Translations under genes and position numbers: made by a program
Notes under the pieces: model-generated
What the model saw: only the letters and a program-made list of their open reading frames with translations
Databases searched by the model: none
Told to the model about the DNA's origin: nothing
Origin: Yinghuangia seranimata
Lineage (GTDB): Bacteria; Actinomycetota; Actinomycetes; Streptomycetales; Streptomycetaceae
Assembly (NCBI RefSeq): GCF_029953285.1
Contig: NZ_JASAOI010000026.1
Coordinates: forward strand, 62,001 to 126,000
Length of the DNA stretch: 64,000 bases
Reading direction: 5' to 3'
In this document: positions 24,551 through 34,583 of the stretch, in pieces
Numbering within the stretch: position 1 is the first letter of the stretch
Layout of the letters: each line of letters starts with the position of its first letter

Positions 24551-25042
24551 TCAGTGGTGACCCGACTCCTTGAGGCGCTTGAACGACGCCTCGACCTCGG
24601 CCTCGGCCTCGGTGCGGCCGACCCAGTCGGCACCCTCGACCGACTTGCCGGGCTCCAGGTCCTTGTAGACCTCGAAGAAGTGCTGGATCTCGAGGCGGTC
24701 GAACTCCGGCACGTGGTGGATGTCGCGCAGGTGCTCCATGCGCGGGTCCGTCGCCGGGACGCACAGGACCTTGTCGTCGCCGCCGGCCTCGTCGGTCATG
24801 CGGAACATGCCGATCGCGCGGCAGCGGATCAGCACGCCGGGGAACGTCGGCTCCTCCAGCAGCACCAGGGCGTCCAGCGGGTCGCCGTCCTCACCCAGGG
24901 TGTCCTCGATGAAGCCGTAGTCGGCCGGGTACCGCGTCGAGGTGAACAGCATGCGGTCGAGCCGGATGCGACCGGTCTCGTGGTCCACCTCGTACTTGTT
25001 CCGCGAACCCCGAGGGATCTCGATGGTGACGTCGAACTCCAA
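24551..25042 (-). CDS. ppa: inorganic pyrophosphatase
   Basis: 163 residues from a TTG at 25040-25042. An ATG lies 15 bp upstream, but GGAGGAG ends just before the TTG and the protein then begins [18 protein letters not shown] like Streptomyces homologues. Family I signature Dxxxx[11 protein letters not shown] and the metal-binding DYGFIEDT are intact. It hydrolyses pyrophosphate to phosphate in the cytoplasm, pulling biosynthetic reactions. Divergent from dacB, the standard Streptomyces order. Confidence 0.93.
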   Translation of the reverse strand: MEFDVTIEIPRGSRNKYEVDHETGRIRLDRMLFTSTRYPADYGFIEDTLGEDGDPLDALVLLEEPTFPGVLIRCRAIGMFRMTDEAGGDDKVLCVPATDPRMEHLRDIHHVPEFDRLEIQHFFEVYKDLEPGKSVEGADWVGRTEAEAEVEASFKRLKESGHH

Positions 25043-25090
25043 GGCTCCTCCATCCATGGTCGGGCGGGATTGTTAGGGTCTGTCCGTAAA

Positions 25091-25131
25091 GTCCGCAGTG
25101 CATCCAGCAGGACACCCTGCGGACTGCGGAC
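25091..25131. repeat. inverted and direct repeats in the ppa-dacB control region
   Basis: GTCCGCAG at 25091-25098 is repeated in inverse as CTGCGGAC at 25117-25124 and again at 25124-25131. It lies 50-90 bp from the ppa start, a suitable position for an operator. Confidence 0.45.
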
Positions 25132-25314
25132 ACCCGGCCGCCTAGTAGGGACGGTGGGCGGTGTGGCGGCGGGGGAGTCCCGCACCCCCGGGAGGGTGAC
25201 GGGAGTCCTGCCGGAACCCCGAACAGAACCTAGTCTGCTGACAGTGTCTCGCATGCCCGAGCGGGCTGCCGAAGCGGACCGTGGTTTACGACTGTCGAAA
25301 GGGGTTGGTCGCGC

Positions 25315-26853
25315 GTGCCCAGGGTGAGGACGGTGGCCCTGGCGGCGACCATCGCCGGTGTCCTGCTCGCCGTTCTCGCGGTGTGGGCAGCAGGTCCTTG
25401 GCGTAACGGTTATCGCGTTTCCGAGCACCACGGAGAGCACGGCGACAGCGGCGCCGGAGTGCCCGCGCAGGCGGCCGGCGCGTATCCGGGCGGCGGTGCG
25501 AGTGAGAGGCGTATCACAGCGCCGGTCCTCGCCCCGGTCGACGAGAACCCCGCCGGGCCCGCCCCGACCGACGCGGGCGTGCAGCAGGCGCTCATGCCGC
25601 TGCTCGCCGACCCGCTGTTCGGCGGCAAGGGCAAGGTGGCGGTCTCCGTCGTCGACGCGGTCACCGGGCGCCCGCTGTTCGCCTCGGACGCCGACCGCGG
25701 CGCGACCCCGGCCTCCACGACCAAGATCACCACGGCGGTCGCGGCGCTCGCCGCGCTCGGCCCCGACAAGCGGATCGCCACCCGCGTCGTCGCCGGCTCC
25801 GAGCCCGGCACCATCGTGCTGGTGGGCGGCGGCGACCCGACGCTGTCCGGGCTCGACGGCAAGGCGTACGCCGGCGCCTACAGCCCGGCCCGCCTCGACC
25901 AGCTCGCGCTCGCCACCGCCGACGCCCTGCGCGCGGCCGGCGTCACCCAGGTCAAGCTGCAGTACGACACGTCGCTGTATACCGGCCCGGTCAGCCACCC
26001 CATCGGCGTCAACGACAACATCGCCCCGGTCGTCCCGCTCATGGCCGACGAGGGCCGCGTCGACGCCACCAAGACCGCCGTACCCGGCACGCGCCAGACC
26101 GACCCCGCCGGCAAGGCCGCCGACCAGTTCGCGCAGCTGCTCGCGAAGCAGTCCATCGCGGTCAACGGCAAGGCCACGGCCGGCACCGCGCCGCCCGCCG
26201 GTGCCCCCGGCACACCCGGCGCCGAGCTCGCCGCCGTGCAGTCCCCGCCGATGGCCGCCGTCGTCGAGCAGATGATGACCGCGAGCGACAACGACATCGC
26301 CGAGGCCCTCATCCGCCAGGTCGCGCTCGCGAAGGGCAGGCCCGCCTCGTTCCAGGGCGGCACCGAGGCCGTGCGCGACGTCCTGACCGGGCTCGGCGTC
26401 AACCTCGGGCAGATGGCCCTCAACGACGGCAGCGGCCTCAACCGCGCCAACAAGCTGCCGCCGGCCGTGCTCACCCAGCTGCTCACCCTCGCCTCGTCGC
26501 CCGCCCACCCGACGCTGCGCCCCGCCCTCACCGGCATGCCCGTCGCGGGCTTCACCGGCACCCTCACCGAGCGGTTCGACGCCAAGGGCGCCACCGACGC
26601 GGCCGGGCTCGTCCGCGCCAAGACCGGCTCGCTGACGGGCGTGAGCACGCTCGCCGGGATAGTGCGCGACAAGGACGGGCGGCTGCTCGCGTTCGCGTTC
26701 CTCGCCGACCAGATCCCCGGCAACGCCGAGGCCGCGCGCACCCCGCTCGACAAGCTCGCCGCCGCGTTGGCCGACTGCGGCTGCGGCACCGCGCCGCCCG
26801 CCGCGCCGCCCGCCGCGCCGCCGGCCGTACCGTCCGGCGCCGCGGCCGGATGA
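25315..26853 (+). CDS. dacB: D-alanyl-D-alanine carboxypeptidase/endopeptidase (class C PBP4 type)
   Basis: 512 residues, GTG start. N-terminal membrane anchor or signal (VALAATIAGVLLAVLAVWAAG). Active-site motifs: STTK at about residue 133, SDN in MTASDNDIAEALIRQ, and KTGSLTG in the C-terminal part. The inserted domain typical of PBP4 lies between SxxK and SDN. The C-terminal 25 residues are an Ala/Pro tail. Trims peptidoglycan pentapeptides outside the membrane. First gene of the conserved dacB-metalloprotease-tilS-hpt-ftsH order. Confidence 0.92.
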   Translation: MPRVRTVALAATIAGVLLAVLAVWAAGPWRNGYRVSEHHGEHGDSGAGVPAQAAGAYPGGGASERRITAPVLAPVDENPAGPAPTDAGVQQALMPLLADPLFGGKGKVAVSVVDAVTGRPLFASDADRGATPASTTKITTAVAALAALGPDKRIATRVVAGSEPGTIVLVGGGDPTLSGLDGKAYAGAYSPARLDQLALATADALRAAGVTQVKLQYDTSLYTGPVSHPIGVNDNIAPVVPLMADEGRVDATKTAVPGTRQTDPAGKAADQFAQLLAKQSIAVNGKATAGTAPPAGAPGTPGAELAAVQSPPMAAVVEQMMTASDNDIAEALIRQVALAKGRPASFQGGTEAVRDVLTGLGVNLGQMALNDGSGLNRANKLPPAVLTQLLTLASSPAHPTLRPALTGMPVAGFTGTLTERFDAKGATDAAGLVRAKTGSLTGVSTLAGIVRDKDGRLLAFAFLADQIPGNAEAARTPLDKLAAALADCGCGTAPPAAPPAAPPAVPSGAAAG

Positions 26854-26944
26854 CCCGGCCCCGATCCCGCCGCGCCGCGGCGGATTCGCCTCGAACGCCG
26901 GGCCAAACGGCTCTCCTGCGCAGCGCGGGGACCGCTGTTGCACG

Positions 26945-26950
26945 TACGGT
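26945..26950 (+). promoter_or_regulatory. -10 element TACGGT, leaderless promoter
   Basis: Ends 6 nt before the ATG at 26957, with no Shine-Dalgarno. Confidence 0.5.
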
Positions 26951-26956
26951 GGCCGT

Positions 26957-28075
26957 ATGACGAGCGGTGCGGACATGATCGACTGGGACCTGGCCGTCGC
27001 GACGGCGAACCGGCTGGTGCGTTCCGGGCCCGAGGTGACACGGGACGAGGCCCGCGCCGTCGTCGCCGAACTGCGCGTGCACGCCGGCGAATCCGAGGGC
27101 CACGTGCGGACGTTCACGCGCCTCGACACCCGCGGCAACGACACCCCCGTGCTCGTCGTCGACCGGCCCGGCTGGGTGCGCGCGAACGTCGCGGGCTTCC
27201 GGCACGTGCTGCGGCCGCTGCTGGACAAGATGAACGAGCGCCGCGAGACCATCCCCGGCGGCAACGCGCTGTCCGGCGTCGGCAGCAAGGTCACCGGCGT
27301 CGAACTCGGCACGCTGCTCTCGTTCCTGTCCGCGCGCGTCCTCGGCCAGTACGAGACGTTCGCGCCCGGCGTCGGCGACCCGACCCCCGACGGCCCCGCG
27401 CCCGCCGGCCGACTGCTGCTGGTGGCCCCCAACATCGTCCAGGTCGAACGCGAACTCGACGTCGACCCGAGGGACTTCCGGCTGTGGGTGTGCCTGCACG
27501 AGGAGACCCACCGCACCCAGTTCACCGCCGTGCCGTGGCTGCGCGACCACCTCGAGCAGGAAGTGCACGCTTTCCTCACCGAGACCGAGGTCGACCCGGC
27601 CGCGATGCTGCGCCGCTTCCGCGAGGCCGCGCAGGCCCTCGTCGGCGCCCGCCGGGACGACGCGCAGCAGGACACCTCGCTCGTCGAACTCGTCCAGACC
27701 CCCGTGCAGCGCGAGATCCTGCACCGCATCACGGCGGTGATGTCGCTGCTCGAGGGCCACGCGGACTACGTCATGGACGGCGTCGGCCCGCAGGTCATCC
27801 CGACCGTCGCGGAGATCCGCGAGAAGTTCCAGCAGCGCCGCGCGCGCGGCACCGGCCGCCTCGACCTCGCGCTGCGCAGGCTGCTCGGCATGGACGCCAA
27901 GCTGCGCCAGTACCGCGACGGCGAGCGGTTCGTCCGCACCGTCGTCGACCAGGTCGGCATGGAGGGCTTCAACCGGGTCTGGACGTCGCCCAACACGCTG
28001 CCGACACGCGCCGAGGTGGCCGATCCGCAGACGTGGGTCGACCGGGTGCACGGGACGCGCTCGGGAACCAACTGA
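26957..28075 (+). CDS. zinc-dependent metalloprotease of the actinobacterial DUF2342 family
   Basis: 372 residues. DMIDWDLAVATANRLVRSGPEV at the start, the zinc site LHEETHRTQF (HExxH, about residue 178) and the downstream MSLLEGHADYVMDGVG (glutamate ligand region) define the family of putative hydrolases always found upstream of tilS in Streptomyces. No signal peptide, so cytoplasmic. Substrate unknown. Confidence 0.85.
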   Translation: MTSGADMIDWDLAVATANRLVRSGPEVTRDEARAVVAELRVHAGESEGHVRTFTRLDTRGNDTPVLVVDRPGWVRANVAGFRHVLRPLLDKMNERRETIPGGNALSGVGSKVTGVELGTLLSFLSARVLGQYETFAPGVGDPTPDGPAPAGRLLLVAPNIVQVERELDVDPRDFRLWVCLHEETHRTQFTAVPWLRDHLEQEVHAFLTETEVDPAAMLRRFREAAQALVGARRDDAQQDTSLVELVQTPVQREILHRITAVMSLLEGHADYVMDGVGPQVIPTVAEIREKFQQRRARGTGRLDLALRRLLGMDAKLRQYRDGERFVRTVVDQVGMEGFNRVWTSPNTLPTRAEVADPQTWVDRVHGTRSGTN

Positions 28076-28286
28076 GAGTATCCGGGCGACTACTTTCCGG
28101 TGCGACACTCCGAAAGCTTCACGCGGTCGGGCCAGTGCGTGCCGTAGCTTGGAGAGAAGGCTCGGGCCCGCTTTTTCGCGCCCCGCCACGGCACCACCGC
28201 TGAGCGCCGCCTCATGTCGCGGCCCCGGCGCCGTCCGCCCGTCGCCTGCCTTACTCCAGCGCCCGTGACACCCCCAGGAGGAGCAC

Positions 28287-29261
28287 GTGGGACCGCATCC
28301 CGCCGTCGCCGCGACCCGGGTCGCCGTCCGCGATGTTCTGCGCGCCCTGCACCCCGGCGACCTCGTCCTGGTGGCGTGCAGCGGCGGGGCGGACTCGCTC
28401 GCGCTCGCCGCCGCCACGGCGTTCGAGGCGCCGCGGGCCGGCATCCGCGCGGGCGCGATCACCGTCGACCACGGGCTGCAGCCCGGGTCCACGCGCCGCG
28501 CCGTCGACCTCGTGCCGCGGCTGCGCGAGCTGGGCCTCGACCCGGTCGAGGCGCTCGGGGTCAGGGTGGGCCGGCGCGGCGGACCCGAGGCGGCGGCGCG
28601 CAACGCGCGGTACGAGGCGCTCGACCTGGCCGCCGCGCGGCACGGTGCCGCCGCGGTGCTGCTCGGGCACACCCTCGACGACCAGGCGGAGACCGTGCTG
28701 CTCGGGCTCGCCCGCGGCTCGGGCGCGCGCTCGCTGGCCGGCATGCCCAAGGTCATAGGCCACTACCAACGGCCCCTGCTGGGCGTGGCGCGCGACACCA
28801 CCCGCGCGGCGTGCGTCGCCCAGAACCTCGCGACGTGGGACGACCCGCACAACGCGGACCCCGCGTACACCCGCGCCCGGGTCCGGCACGACGTGCTGCC
28901 CGCGCTGGAGAAGGCGCTCGGCCCCGGCATCAGCGAGTCGCTGGCCCGCACCGCCCGCCTGTTCCGCGACGACGCGGACGCGCTCGACGCGTGGGCCGAC
29001 CGCGCCCAGGCCGAGGTCACCCGGGACGACGGCGGCCTGGAGGTCGCCGCACTCGCCGAACTGCCCGCCGCGGTCCGCCGCCGGGTACTGCGCCGCACCG
29101 CCATCAGCACCGGCTCGCCGCCCGGCGACCTGTTCGCCCGGCACATCGACACCGTCGAGAGGCTGGTCACCTCGTGGCACGGCCAGGGCCCGATCAACCT
29201 GCCCGGCGGCGTGGAGATACGCCGGCGATGTGGAAAGCTTCTCTTCCACCGACCCTCATAA
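28287..29261 (+). CDS. tilS: tRNA(Ile)-lysidine synthetase
   Basis: 324 residues, GTG start with AGGAGGAG 4 nt upstream. The ATP pyrophosphatase loop is [10 protein letters not shown] (about 31-40). [21 protein letters not shown] and RPLLGV are the family signatures. It converts the C34 of the tRNA-Ile(CAU) anticodon to lysidine, essential for AUA decoding. The C-terminal tRNA-binding domain is short, as usual in actinobacteria. Followed after 29 bp by hpt. Confidence 0.92.
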   Translation: MGPHPAVAATRVAVRDVLRALHPGDLVLVACSGGADSLALAAATAFEAPRAGIRAGAITVDHGLQPGSTRRAVDLVPRLRELGLDPVEALGVRVGRRGGPEAAARNARYEALDLAAARHGAAAVLLGHTLDDQAETVLLGLARGSGARSLAGMPKVIGHYQRPLLGVARDTTRAACVAQNLATWDDPHNADPAYTRARVRHDVLPALEKALGPGISESLARTARLFRDDADALDAWADRAQAEVTRDDGGLEVAALAELPAAVRRRVLRRTAISTGSPPGDLFARHIDTVERLVTSWHGQGPINLPGGVEIRRRCGKLLFHRPS

Positions 29262-29274
29262 GCTTCGCAAGCTT
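29235..29274. repeat. three AAGCTT hexamers at the tilS-hpt boundary
   Basis: AAGCTT occurs at 29235, 29260 and 29269. The last two form AAGCTT-CGC-AAGCTT, a hairpin with a 3-nt loop overlapping the tilS stop codon. Confidence 0.5.
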
Positions 29275-29290
29275 GAACGGAAGAGCACTG

Positions 29291-29857
29291 GTGGACGAGA
29301 AAGACATGGGCACCGACCTCGCTCGCGTGCTGGTCACCGAGGACGAGATCAACGCCAAGCTGCGCGAGCTCGCCGAGCAGATCGACCGCGACTACGAGGG
29401 CCGGGACGTCCTGCTCGTCGGGGTTCTCAAGGGCGCCGTCATGGTGATGGCGGACCTGGCCCGCGCCATGCACTCCCCGGTCAAGATGGACTGGATGGCC
29501 GTCTCGTCCTACGGCTCGGGCACCAAGTCGTCGGGCGTCGTGCGGATCCTCAAGGACCTCGACACCGACATCGCCGACCGCCACATCCTGGTGGTCGAGG
29601 ACATCATCGACTCCGGGCTCACCCTGTCGTGGATGCTCGCGAACCTCGCGTCGCGCGGCCCCGCGTCGCTCGAGGTGTGCGCGTTCTTCCGCAAGCCCGA
29701 GGCGGCCAAGGTCGACATCCCGGTGAAGTACCTGGGCTTCGACATCCCGAACGAGTTCGTCGTCGGGTACGGCCTCGACTACGCCGAGCGCTACCGCAAC
29801 CTGCCCTTCGTCGGCACGCTGGCGGAGCACGTCTACGCGGGCAACAAGCCGCACTGA
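29291..29857 (+). CDS. hpt: hypoxanthine-guanine phosphoribosyltransferase
   Basis: 188 residues from GTG 29291, with GGAAGAG about 7 nt upstream. The PRPP-binding motif HILVVEDIIDSGLTL (about 97-111) and the loop LLVGVLKGAVMVMADLAR are intact. It salvages hypoxanthine and guanine to IMP and GMP in the cytoplasm. tilS-hpt-ftsH is the conserved bacterial order. An in-frame ATG (MGTDLARVLV) 15 bp downstream is an alternative start. Confidence 0.93.
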   Translation: MDEKDMGTDLARVLVTEDEINAKLRELAEQIDRDYEGRDVLLVGVLKGAVMVMADLARAMHSPVKMDWMAVSSYGSGTKSSGVVRILKDLDTDIADRHILVVEDIIDSGLTLSWMLANLASRGPASLEVCAFFRKPEAAKVDIPVKYLGFDIPNEFVVGYGLDYAERYRNLPFVGTLAEHVYAGNKPH

Positions 29858-30037
29858 CCCCGCGGATCCGGCGGATCCGGCCCCCGTTCGGGCAGCATCC
29901 GGAATAGCGTCCGACCGCTCCGGGAACAAGGGAACGGTTTCCTCTCGTTGGAGGGACCAGCGGGAGTCGTTCGACCGTGCCGCTTCGCCCGCAGGGCGAA
30001 GCGCGGCGCGGTGCCGCGGCGACCGCCGGTGTACCTT

Positions 30038-30060
30038 CATACGCAGTGACACTTCGTATG
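30038..30060. repeat. inverted repeat in the ftsH upstream region
   Basis: CATACG-11 nt-CGTATG, about 100 bp before ftsH in a 300-bp gap that otherwise holds no gene. Possible operator of the ftsH promoter. Confidence 0.4.
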
Positions 30061-30130
30061 CGACTCGTGTGCGACACCGGACAGGGCAGTGAGCCTGGGG
30101 GCCAGCAGGTCTCCGGGTAAGGAGCTGGCA

Positions 30131-30156
30131 GGAGGGACGGGGCGGCTTTAGCCCCG
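30131..30156 (+). promoter_or_regulatory. ftsH ribosome-binding site followed by a bridging hairpin
   Basis: GGAGGG (30131-30136) is 25 nt from the ATG, too far for normal initiation. Between them CGGGGC-GGCTTTA-GCCCCG (30138-30156) forms a 6-bp GC stem. Folding it brings the Shine-Dalgarno to an effective 6-nt spacing. Confidence 0.5.
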
Positions 30157-30161
30157 CATGA

Positions 30162-32231
30162 ATGGACGTCAAGCGCATTTTCCGCGGGCCGATCATGTGG
30201 GTCGTGCTCGCCGTACTTGCTGTCTTCGTCCTGATGCAGCTCGTCGGTTCGTCGAGCGGCTACAAGGGTGTCGACACGAGCCAGGTCATTTCGGCGATCG
30301 ACAAGCAGCAGGTCCAGAGCGCCAAGATCATCGGCGGCAACGACCAGGCCGTCGAGCTGTCGCTCAAGAAGGACCCGGCCACCGGCAAGCAGATCAAGAT
30401 CGACGGCAGCAGCAAGATCAAGTCGTCGTACCTGAACGACCAGCAGGGCGCGACGATCGCCGACAAGCTGACGAATGCCGCCGCCCAGGGCCAGATCCCG
30501 GACGGCTACACCGTCAAGATCGGCAAGCAGAGCGCGCTGGTCAGCATCCTGTTCTCGCTGCTCCCGTTCGCCCTGATCGTGATCGTCTTCCTGTTCCTGA
30601 TGAACCAGATGCAGGGCGGCGGGTCCCGGGTCATGAACTTCGGGAAGTCCAAGGCCAAGCTCATCTCGAAGGACACTCCGAAGACGACCTTCGCGGACGT
30701 CGCGGGCGCCGACGAGGCGGTCGAGGAGCTCCACGAGATCAAGGAGTTCCTGCAGGAGCCCGCGAAGTTCCAGGCGGTCGGCGCGAAGATCCCCAAGGGT
30801 GTGCTGCTGTACGGCCCGCCCGGAACCGGTAAGACGCTGCTGGCGCGCGCCGTTGCGGGCGAGGCCGGCGTGCCGTTCTACTCGATCTCCGGCTCGGACT
30901 TCGTCGAGATGTTCGTCGGTGTCGGCGCCTCCCGCGTCCGCGACCTGTTCGAGCAGGCCAAGGCGAACGCCCCGGCGATCGTCTTCGTCGACGAGATCGA
31001 CGCGGTCGGCCGGCACCGCGGCGCCGGCCTCGGCGGCGGCCACGACGAGCGCGAGCAGACGCTCAACCAGCTGCTCGTCGAGATGGACGGCTTCGACGTC
31101 AAGGGCGGCGTCATCCTGATCGCGGCCACCAACCGGCCCGACATCCTCGACCCCGCGCTCCTGCGCCCGGGCCGCTTCGACCGGCAGATCGCCGTCGAAC
31201 GCCCCGACCTCGAAGGTCGCCACTCGATCCTCAAGGTGCACGCCAGGGGCAAGCCGGTCACCGAGGACGTCGACCTCAAGGCCGTCGCCAAGCGGACCCC
31301 GGGCTTCACCGGCGCCGACCTGTCGAACGTGCTCAACGAGGCCGCGCTGCTCACCGCGCGCGGCAACCAGAAGCTGATCGACAACAAGGCGCTCGACGAG
31401 GCGATCGACCGCGTCGTGGCGGGCCCGCAGAAGCGCACCCGCCTGATGAGCGACAAGGAAAAGAAGATCACCGCGTACCACGAGGGCGGCCACGCCCTGG
31501 TGGCGCACGCGCTGCCGAACACCGACCCGGTGCACAAGATCACGATCCTGTCCCGCGGCCGCGCGCTCGGCTACACGATGGTCCTGCCGGAAGAGGACAA
31601 GTACTCCACGACCCGCAACGAGATGCTCGACCAGCTGGCGTACATGCTGGGCGGGCGCGCGGCCGAGGAGCTGGTCTTCCACGACCCGACCACCGGTGCG
31701 TCGAACGACATCGAGAAGGCCACCGCGCTCGCCCGCGCGATGGTCACGCAGTACGGCATGACCGAGCGGCTCGGCGCCATCAAGTTCGGCCAGGACGGCT
31801 CGGAGCCGTTCCTCGGCCGTGAGATGAGCCACCAGCGCGACTACTCCGAAGAGATCGCGGCTATCGTCGACGAAGAGGTCAAGCGGTTCATCGAGGGCGC
31901 GCACAACGAGGCGTGGGAGATCCTCGTCGAGAACCGCGACGTGCTCGACAACCTCGTGCTCGCCCTGCTGGAGAAGGAGACCCTCGACCGCCACGAGGTC
32001 GCGGAGATCTTCACCCCGGTCGTCAAGCGGCCGGCCCGTCCCGCGTGGACCGGGTCCAGCCGCCGCAAGCCGTCCAGCCGCCCGCCGGTCATGACCCCGA
32101 AGGAACTGACCGTCAACGGCAGCAACGGCGCGGGCGCCCTGGCAGGGGGCGTGACCTCGGGATCCGGAAACACCGGCGGTGCGCCGGGCACGGGAGTGTC
32201 CGAGGGGCCGTCCGACGCTGGAGAGAGCTGA
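30162..32231 (+). CDS. ftsH: ATP-dependent zinc metalloprotease FtsH
   Basis: 689 residues. Two membrane helices (about 10-27 and 125-147) flank a periplasm-side domain. AAA+ motifs: Walker A GPPGTGKT (about 218), Walker [34 protein letters not shown]. Protease site [10 protein letters not shown] (HExxH, about 440). The last 70 residues are a Ser/Gly/Pro-rich tail typical of streptomycete FtsH. Membrane quality-control protease. A second ATG at 30158 is out of frame. folE follows after 2 bp, so they are co-transcribed. Confidence 0.95.
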   Translation: MDVKRIFRGPIMWVVLAVLAVFVLMQLVGSSSGYKGVDTSQVISAIDKQQVQSAKIIGGNDQAVELSLKKDPATGKQIKIDGSSKIKSSYLNDQQGATIADKLTNAAAQGQIPDGYTVKIGKQSALVSILFSLLPFALIVIVFLFLMNQMQGGGSRVMNFGKSKAKLISKDTPKTTFADVAGADEAVEELHEIKEFLQEPAKFQAVGAKIPKGVLLYGPPGTGKTLLARAVAGEAGVPFYSISGSDFVEMFVGVGASRVRDLFEQAKANAPAIVFVDEIDAVGRHRGAGLGGGHDEREQTLNQLLVEMDGFDVKGGVILIAATNRPDILDPALLRPGRFDRQIAVERPDLEGRHSILKVHARGKPVTEDVDLKAVAKRTPGFTGADLSNVLNEAALLTARGNQKLIDNKALDEAIDRVVAGPQKRTRLMSDKEKKITAYHEGGHALVAHALPNTDPVHKITILSRGRALGYTMVLPEEDKYSTTRNEMLDQLAYMLGGRAAEELVFHDPTTGASNDIEKATALARAMVTQYGMTERLGAIKFGQDGSEPFLGREMSHQRDYSEEIAAIVDEEVKRFIEGAHNEAWEILVENRDVLDNLVLALLEKETLDRHEVAEIFTPVVKRPARPAWTGSSRRKPSSRPPVMTPKELTVNGSNGAGALAGGVTSGSGNTGGAPGTGVSEGPSDAGES

Positions 32232-32233
32232 AC

Positions 32234-32842
32234 GTGACGATCGACCCTGTCACCCTCGAAGAGGGCGGCGCCGTCGGCGAGTTCGACCAGGACCGCGCCG
32301 AGCGGGCGATACGCGAGCTGCTGATCGCGGTCGGGGAGAACCCCGACCGCGACGGGCTCAAGGACACGCCCGCCCGGGTGGCCCGGTCGTACCGCGAGAT
32401 ATTCGCGGGGCTGCGGCAGAACCCCGAGGACGTGCTGACCACCACCTTCGACCTCGGCCACGACGAGATGGTGCTGGTCAAGGACATCGAGGTGTACAGC
32501 TCCTGCGAGCACCACCTGGTGCCGTTCCACGGGGTCGCGCACGTCGGCTACATCCCGTCCGAGGACGGCCAGATCACCGGCCTGTCCAAGCTGGCCCGGC
32601 TGGTCGACGTGTACGCCAAGCGCCCGCAGGTCCAGGAGCGGCTGACCACACAGGTGGCGGACGCGCTGGTGCGCATCCTGCGGCCGCGCGGGGTGATCGT
32701 CGTCTTCGAGTGCGAGCACATGTGCATGACCATGCGCGGCATCCGCAAGCCGGGCGCCAAGACCGTCACCTCGGCGGTCCGCGGCCAGCTGCTCGACGCG
32801 GCGACGCGCGCCGAGGCGATGAGCCTGATCCTGCAGCGCTGA
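32234..32842 (+). CDS. folE: GTP cyclohydrolase I
   Basis: 202 residues from GTG 32234, with GGAGAGAG 6 nt upstream inside the end of ftsH. Zinc ligands and active-site residues are intact: [13 protein letters not shown], the [23 protein letters not shown] signature and the C-terminal [17 protein letters not shown]. It converts GTP to dihydroneopterin triphosphate, the first step of folate synthesis. A rho-independent terminator follows, separating it from folP. Confidence 0.95.
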   Translation: MTIDPVTLEEGGAVGEFDQDRAERAIRELLIAVGENPDRDGLKDTPARVARSYREIFAGLRQNPEDVLTTTFDLGHDEMVLVKDIEVYSSCEHHLVPFHGVAHVGYIPSEDGQITGLSKLARLVDVYAKRPQVQERLTTQVADALVRILRPRGVIVVFECEHMCMTMRGIRKPGAKTVTSAVRGQLLDAATRAEAMSLILQR

Positions 32843-32875
32843 CCCCGCAGAGACGCCACACAGACGTCGCACCTA

Positions 32876-32913
32876 CGCCACACACCGGATGGATGTCCGG
32901 TGTGTGGCGTTTT
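32876..32913 (+). terminator. rho-independent terminator after folE
   Basis: CGCCACACACCGGA-6 nt-TCCGGTGTGTGGCG, 14-bp perfect stem followed by TTTT. Confidence 0.88.
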
Positions 32914-32985
32914 GGCGTGCTTTCGTGGTTGCGGTGGCCCCACGGCGCGCTGCCAAGCCTGATCGGACCGGACCCCCTTTGCCCC

Positions 32986-32991
32986 TACGCT
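32986..32991 (+). promoter_or_regulatory. -10 element TACGCT of folP
   Basis: Ends 8 nt before the ATG at 33000, giving a nearly leaderless transcript after the folE terminator. Confidence 0.5.
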
Positions 32992-32999
32992 TGGGTGCC

Positions 33000-33911
33000 A
33001 TGACAGCGACGACCGAGTCCGAAGGGGGCACCGTAGGCCAAGGCCTGGAGCACCGACGCACCGGACCGAGGCCACCCCTGGTGAGGGGGCTCCCGGACTT
33101 CGGCCGCTGCGCGGTCATGGGCGTGGTCAACGTGACCCCCGACTCCTTCTCCGACGGCGGCCTGTGGTTCGACCCCGCCGAGGCCATCGCGCGCGGCCAC
33201 GAGCTGCTCGCGCAGGGCGCCGACCTGATCGACGTCGGCGGCGAGTCGACCCGGCCGGGCGCCGAGCGCGTCCCGCTGGACGAGGAGCTGCGCCGCGTCG
33301 TGCCGGTGGTGCGCGAGCTGGCCGACGCCGGGGCGGTGGTCAGCGTCGACACGATGCGCGTCGAGGTGGCGCGCGCCGCGGTCGAGGCGGGCGCCCTGGT
33401 GGTCAACGACGTGAGCGGCGGGCTCGCCGACCCGGCGATGGCGGCGTTCGTCGCCGAGGCGGGCGTGCCGGTCGTGGTGATGCACTGGCGCGGGCACAGT
33501 CGCGACATGCAGGACAAGGCCGCGTACCACGACGTGGTCGAGGACGTGTGCAAGGAGCTCGCCGAGCGCATGGACCGGGTGGTCGCCGCCGGGGTCGACC
33601 CCGACCTGGTGATCCTCGACCCGGGGCTCGGCTTCGCGAAGAACGCCGAGCACAACTGGAAGCTGCTGGCGCACTTGGAGGCGCTCATCGCGCTGGGCCG
33701 ACCACTGCTGGTGGCGGCGTCGCGCAAGGCGTTTCTCGGCCGGCTGCTCGCCGACGACCAGGGGCTGCGCGCACCGCGCGGCCGTGACGACGCGACCGCC
33801 GCGGTGACCGCCCTCGCGGCGGCCGCCGGGGCCTGGGGGGTAAGGGTGCACGAGGTTCCGGCCTCGCGTGACGCGGTACGGGTGGCCGCTGCCTGGCAGG
33901 CGGCCCGATGA
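33000..33911 (+). CDS. folP: dihydropteroate synthase
   Basis: 303 residues. Signatures: VMGVVNVTPDSFSDGG, DLIDVGGESTRPGAERVP and DPGLGFAKNAEHNWKLL. TIM barrel that couples p-aminobenzoate to dihydropterin pyrophosphate, the sulfonamide target. The 35-residue charged N-terminal extension before the barrel is typical of Streptomyces. Its last bases overlap the NTF2-like gene (ATGA), so they form a unit. Confidence 0.94.
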   Translation: MTATTESEGGTVGQGLEHRRTGPRPPLVRGLPDFGRCAVMGVVNVTPDSFSDGGLWFDPAEAIARGHELLAQGADLIDVGGESTRPGAERVPLDEELRRVVPVVRELADAGAVVSVDTMRVEVARAAVEAGALVVNDVSGGLADPAMAAFVAEAGVPVVVMHWRGHSRDMQDKAAYHDVVEDVCKELAERMDRVVAAGVDPDLVILDPGLGFAKNAEHNWKLLAHLEALIALGRPLLVAASRKAFLGRLLADDQGLRAPRGRDDATAAVTALAAAAGAWGVRVHEVPASRDAVRVAAAWQAAR

Positions 33912-34375
33912 CCGGGCCGGAGGACGAGCTGCTGTCCCCGGACGCGGTGGAGGTGCGCGACCTCAACCTCGCGCTGTGGACCGCCGTCGAGGAGGGCGAC
34001 CTCGACCGGCTCGGCGCCATATGGGCCGACGGCCCGGACGCGTCGACCATCACATGCGTGCACCCGGGCTGGCCGGTGCTGCGCGGCCGCACCGAGGTGC
34101 TGCGGTCGTACGCCCTGATCATGGCCAACACCAGCTACGTGCAGTTCTTCCTCACCGACGTGCAGGTGACCCTGGACGGCGACGTCGCGATCCTGTCGTG
34201 CACGGCGAGCCTGCTCACCGGCATGGGCGAGGAGGATGGCGGCGACGACGCGGGCTTCGCGGGCGGTCAGGCGGTCGTGACGAACATCTTCCGGCGCCGC
34301 GACGGCGAGTGGCGGCTGTGGCTGCACCACGCCTCGCCGGTGCTCGCGGAGACGGACGCCGAGGAAGAGATCTAG
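33908..34375 (+). CDS. NTF2/SnoaL-like protein linked to folP
   Basis: 155 residues. An acidic N-terminus is followed by the NTF2-like cone fold: LNLALWTAVEEGDLDRLGAIWADG, VLRSYALIMANTSYVQFFLTDVQV and VVTNIFRRRDGEWRLWLHHASPV. Translation is coupled to folP by a 4-bp overlap. Proteins of this family in the same position occur in Streptomyces fol clusters. No catalytic residues are evident, so a binding or protective role is more likely than catalysis. Confidence 0.82.
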   Translation: MTGPEDELLSPDAVEVRDLNLALWTAVEEGDLDRLGAIWADGPDASTITCVHPGWPVLRGRTEVLRSYALIMANTSYVQFFLTDVQVTLDGDVAILSCTASLLTGMGEEDGGDDAGFAGGQAVVTNIFRRRDGEWRLWLHHASPVLAETDAEEEI

Positions 34376-34399
34376 CCGTTCGCGCGACAGGGGATGAAG

Positions 34400-34438
34400 A
34401 CGGGGTGTACGGGTGTTGGCGATTGCGTAGCACCCCGT
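34400..34438. repeat. inverted repeat upstream of folB
   Basis: ACGGGGTG-23 nt-CACCCCGT, perfect 8-bp arms in the 208-bp gap between the NTF2-like gene and folB. Terminator of the preceding unit or leader structure of folB. Confidence 0.5.
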
Positions 34439-34583
34439 CCGAGCAGGCCGTTGGGCACCCCACCCGGGGAATCCTGTCGGCCTGCCTGGGTACATTCGTA
34501 GGGCACCAAGGCGATCGAGCACCATCGAGCAGCCCCCGAGTGCGCCGGACAGGAACGTTGTGCGCCGAGGAGGGCGAGACCTG

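Noticed and set aside
29900-29940. SigR-type promoter (GGAAT...GTT) upstream of ftsH
   Set aside because: GGAAT and GTT are 31 nt apart instead of the required spacing of about 18 nt.
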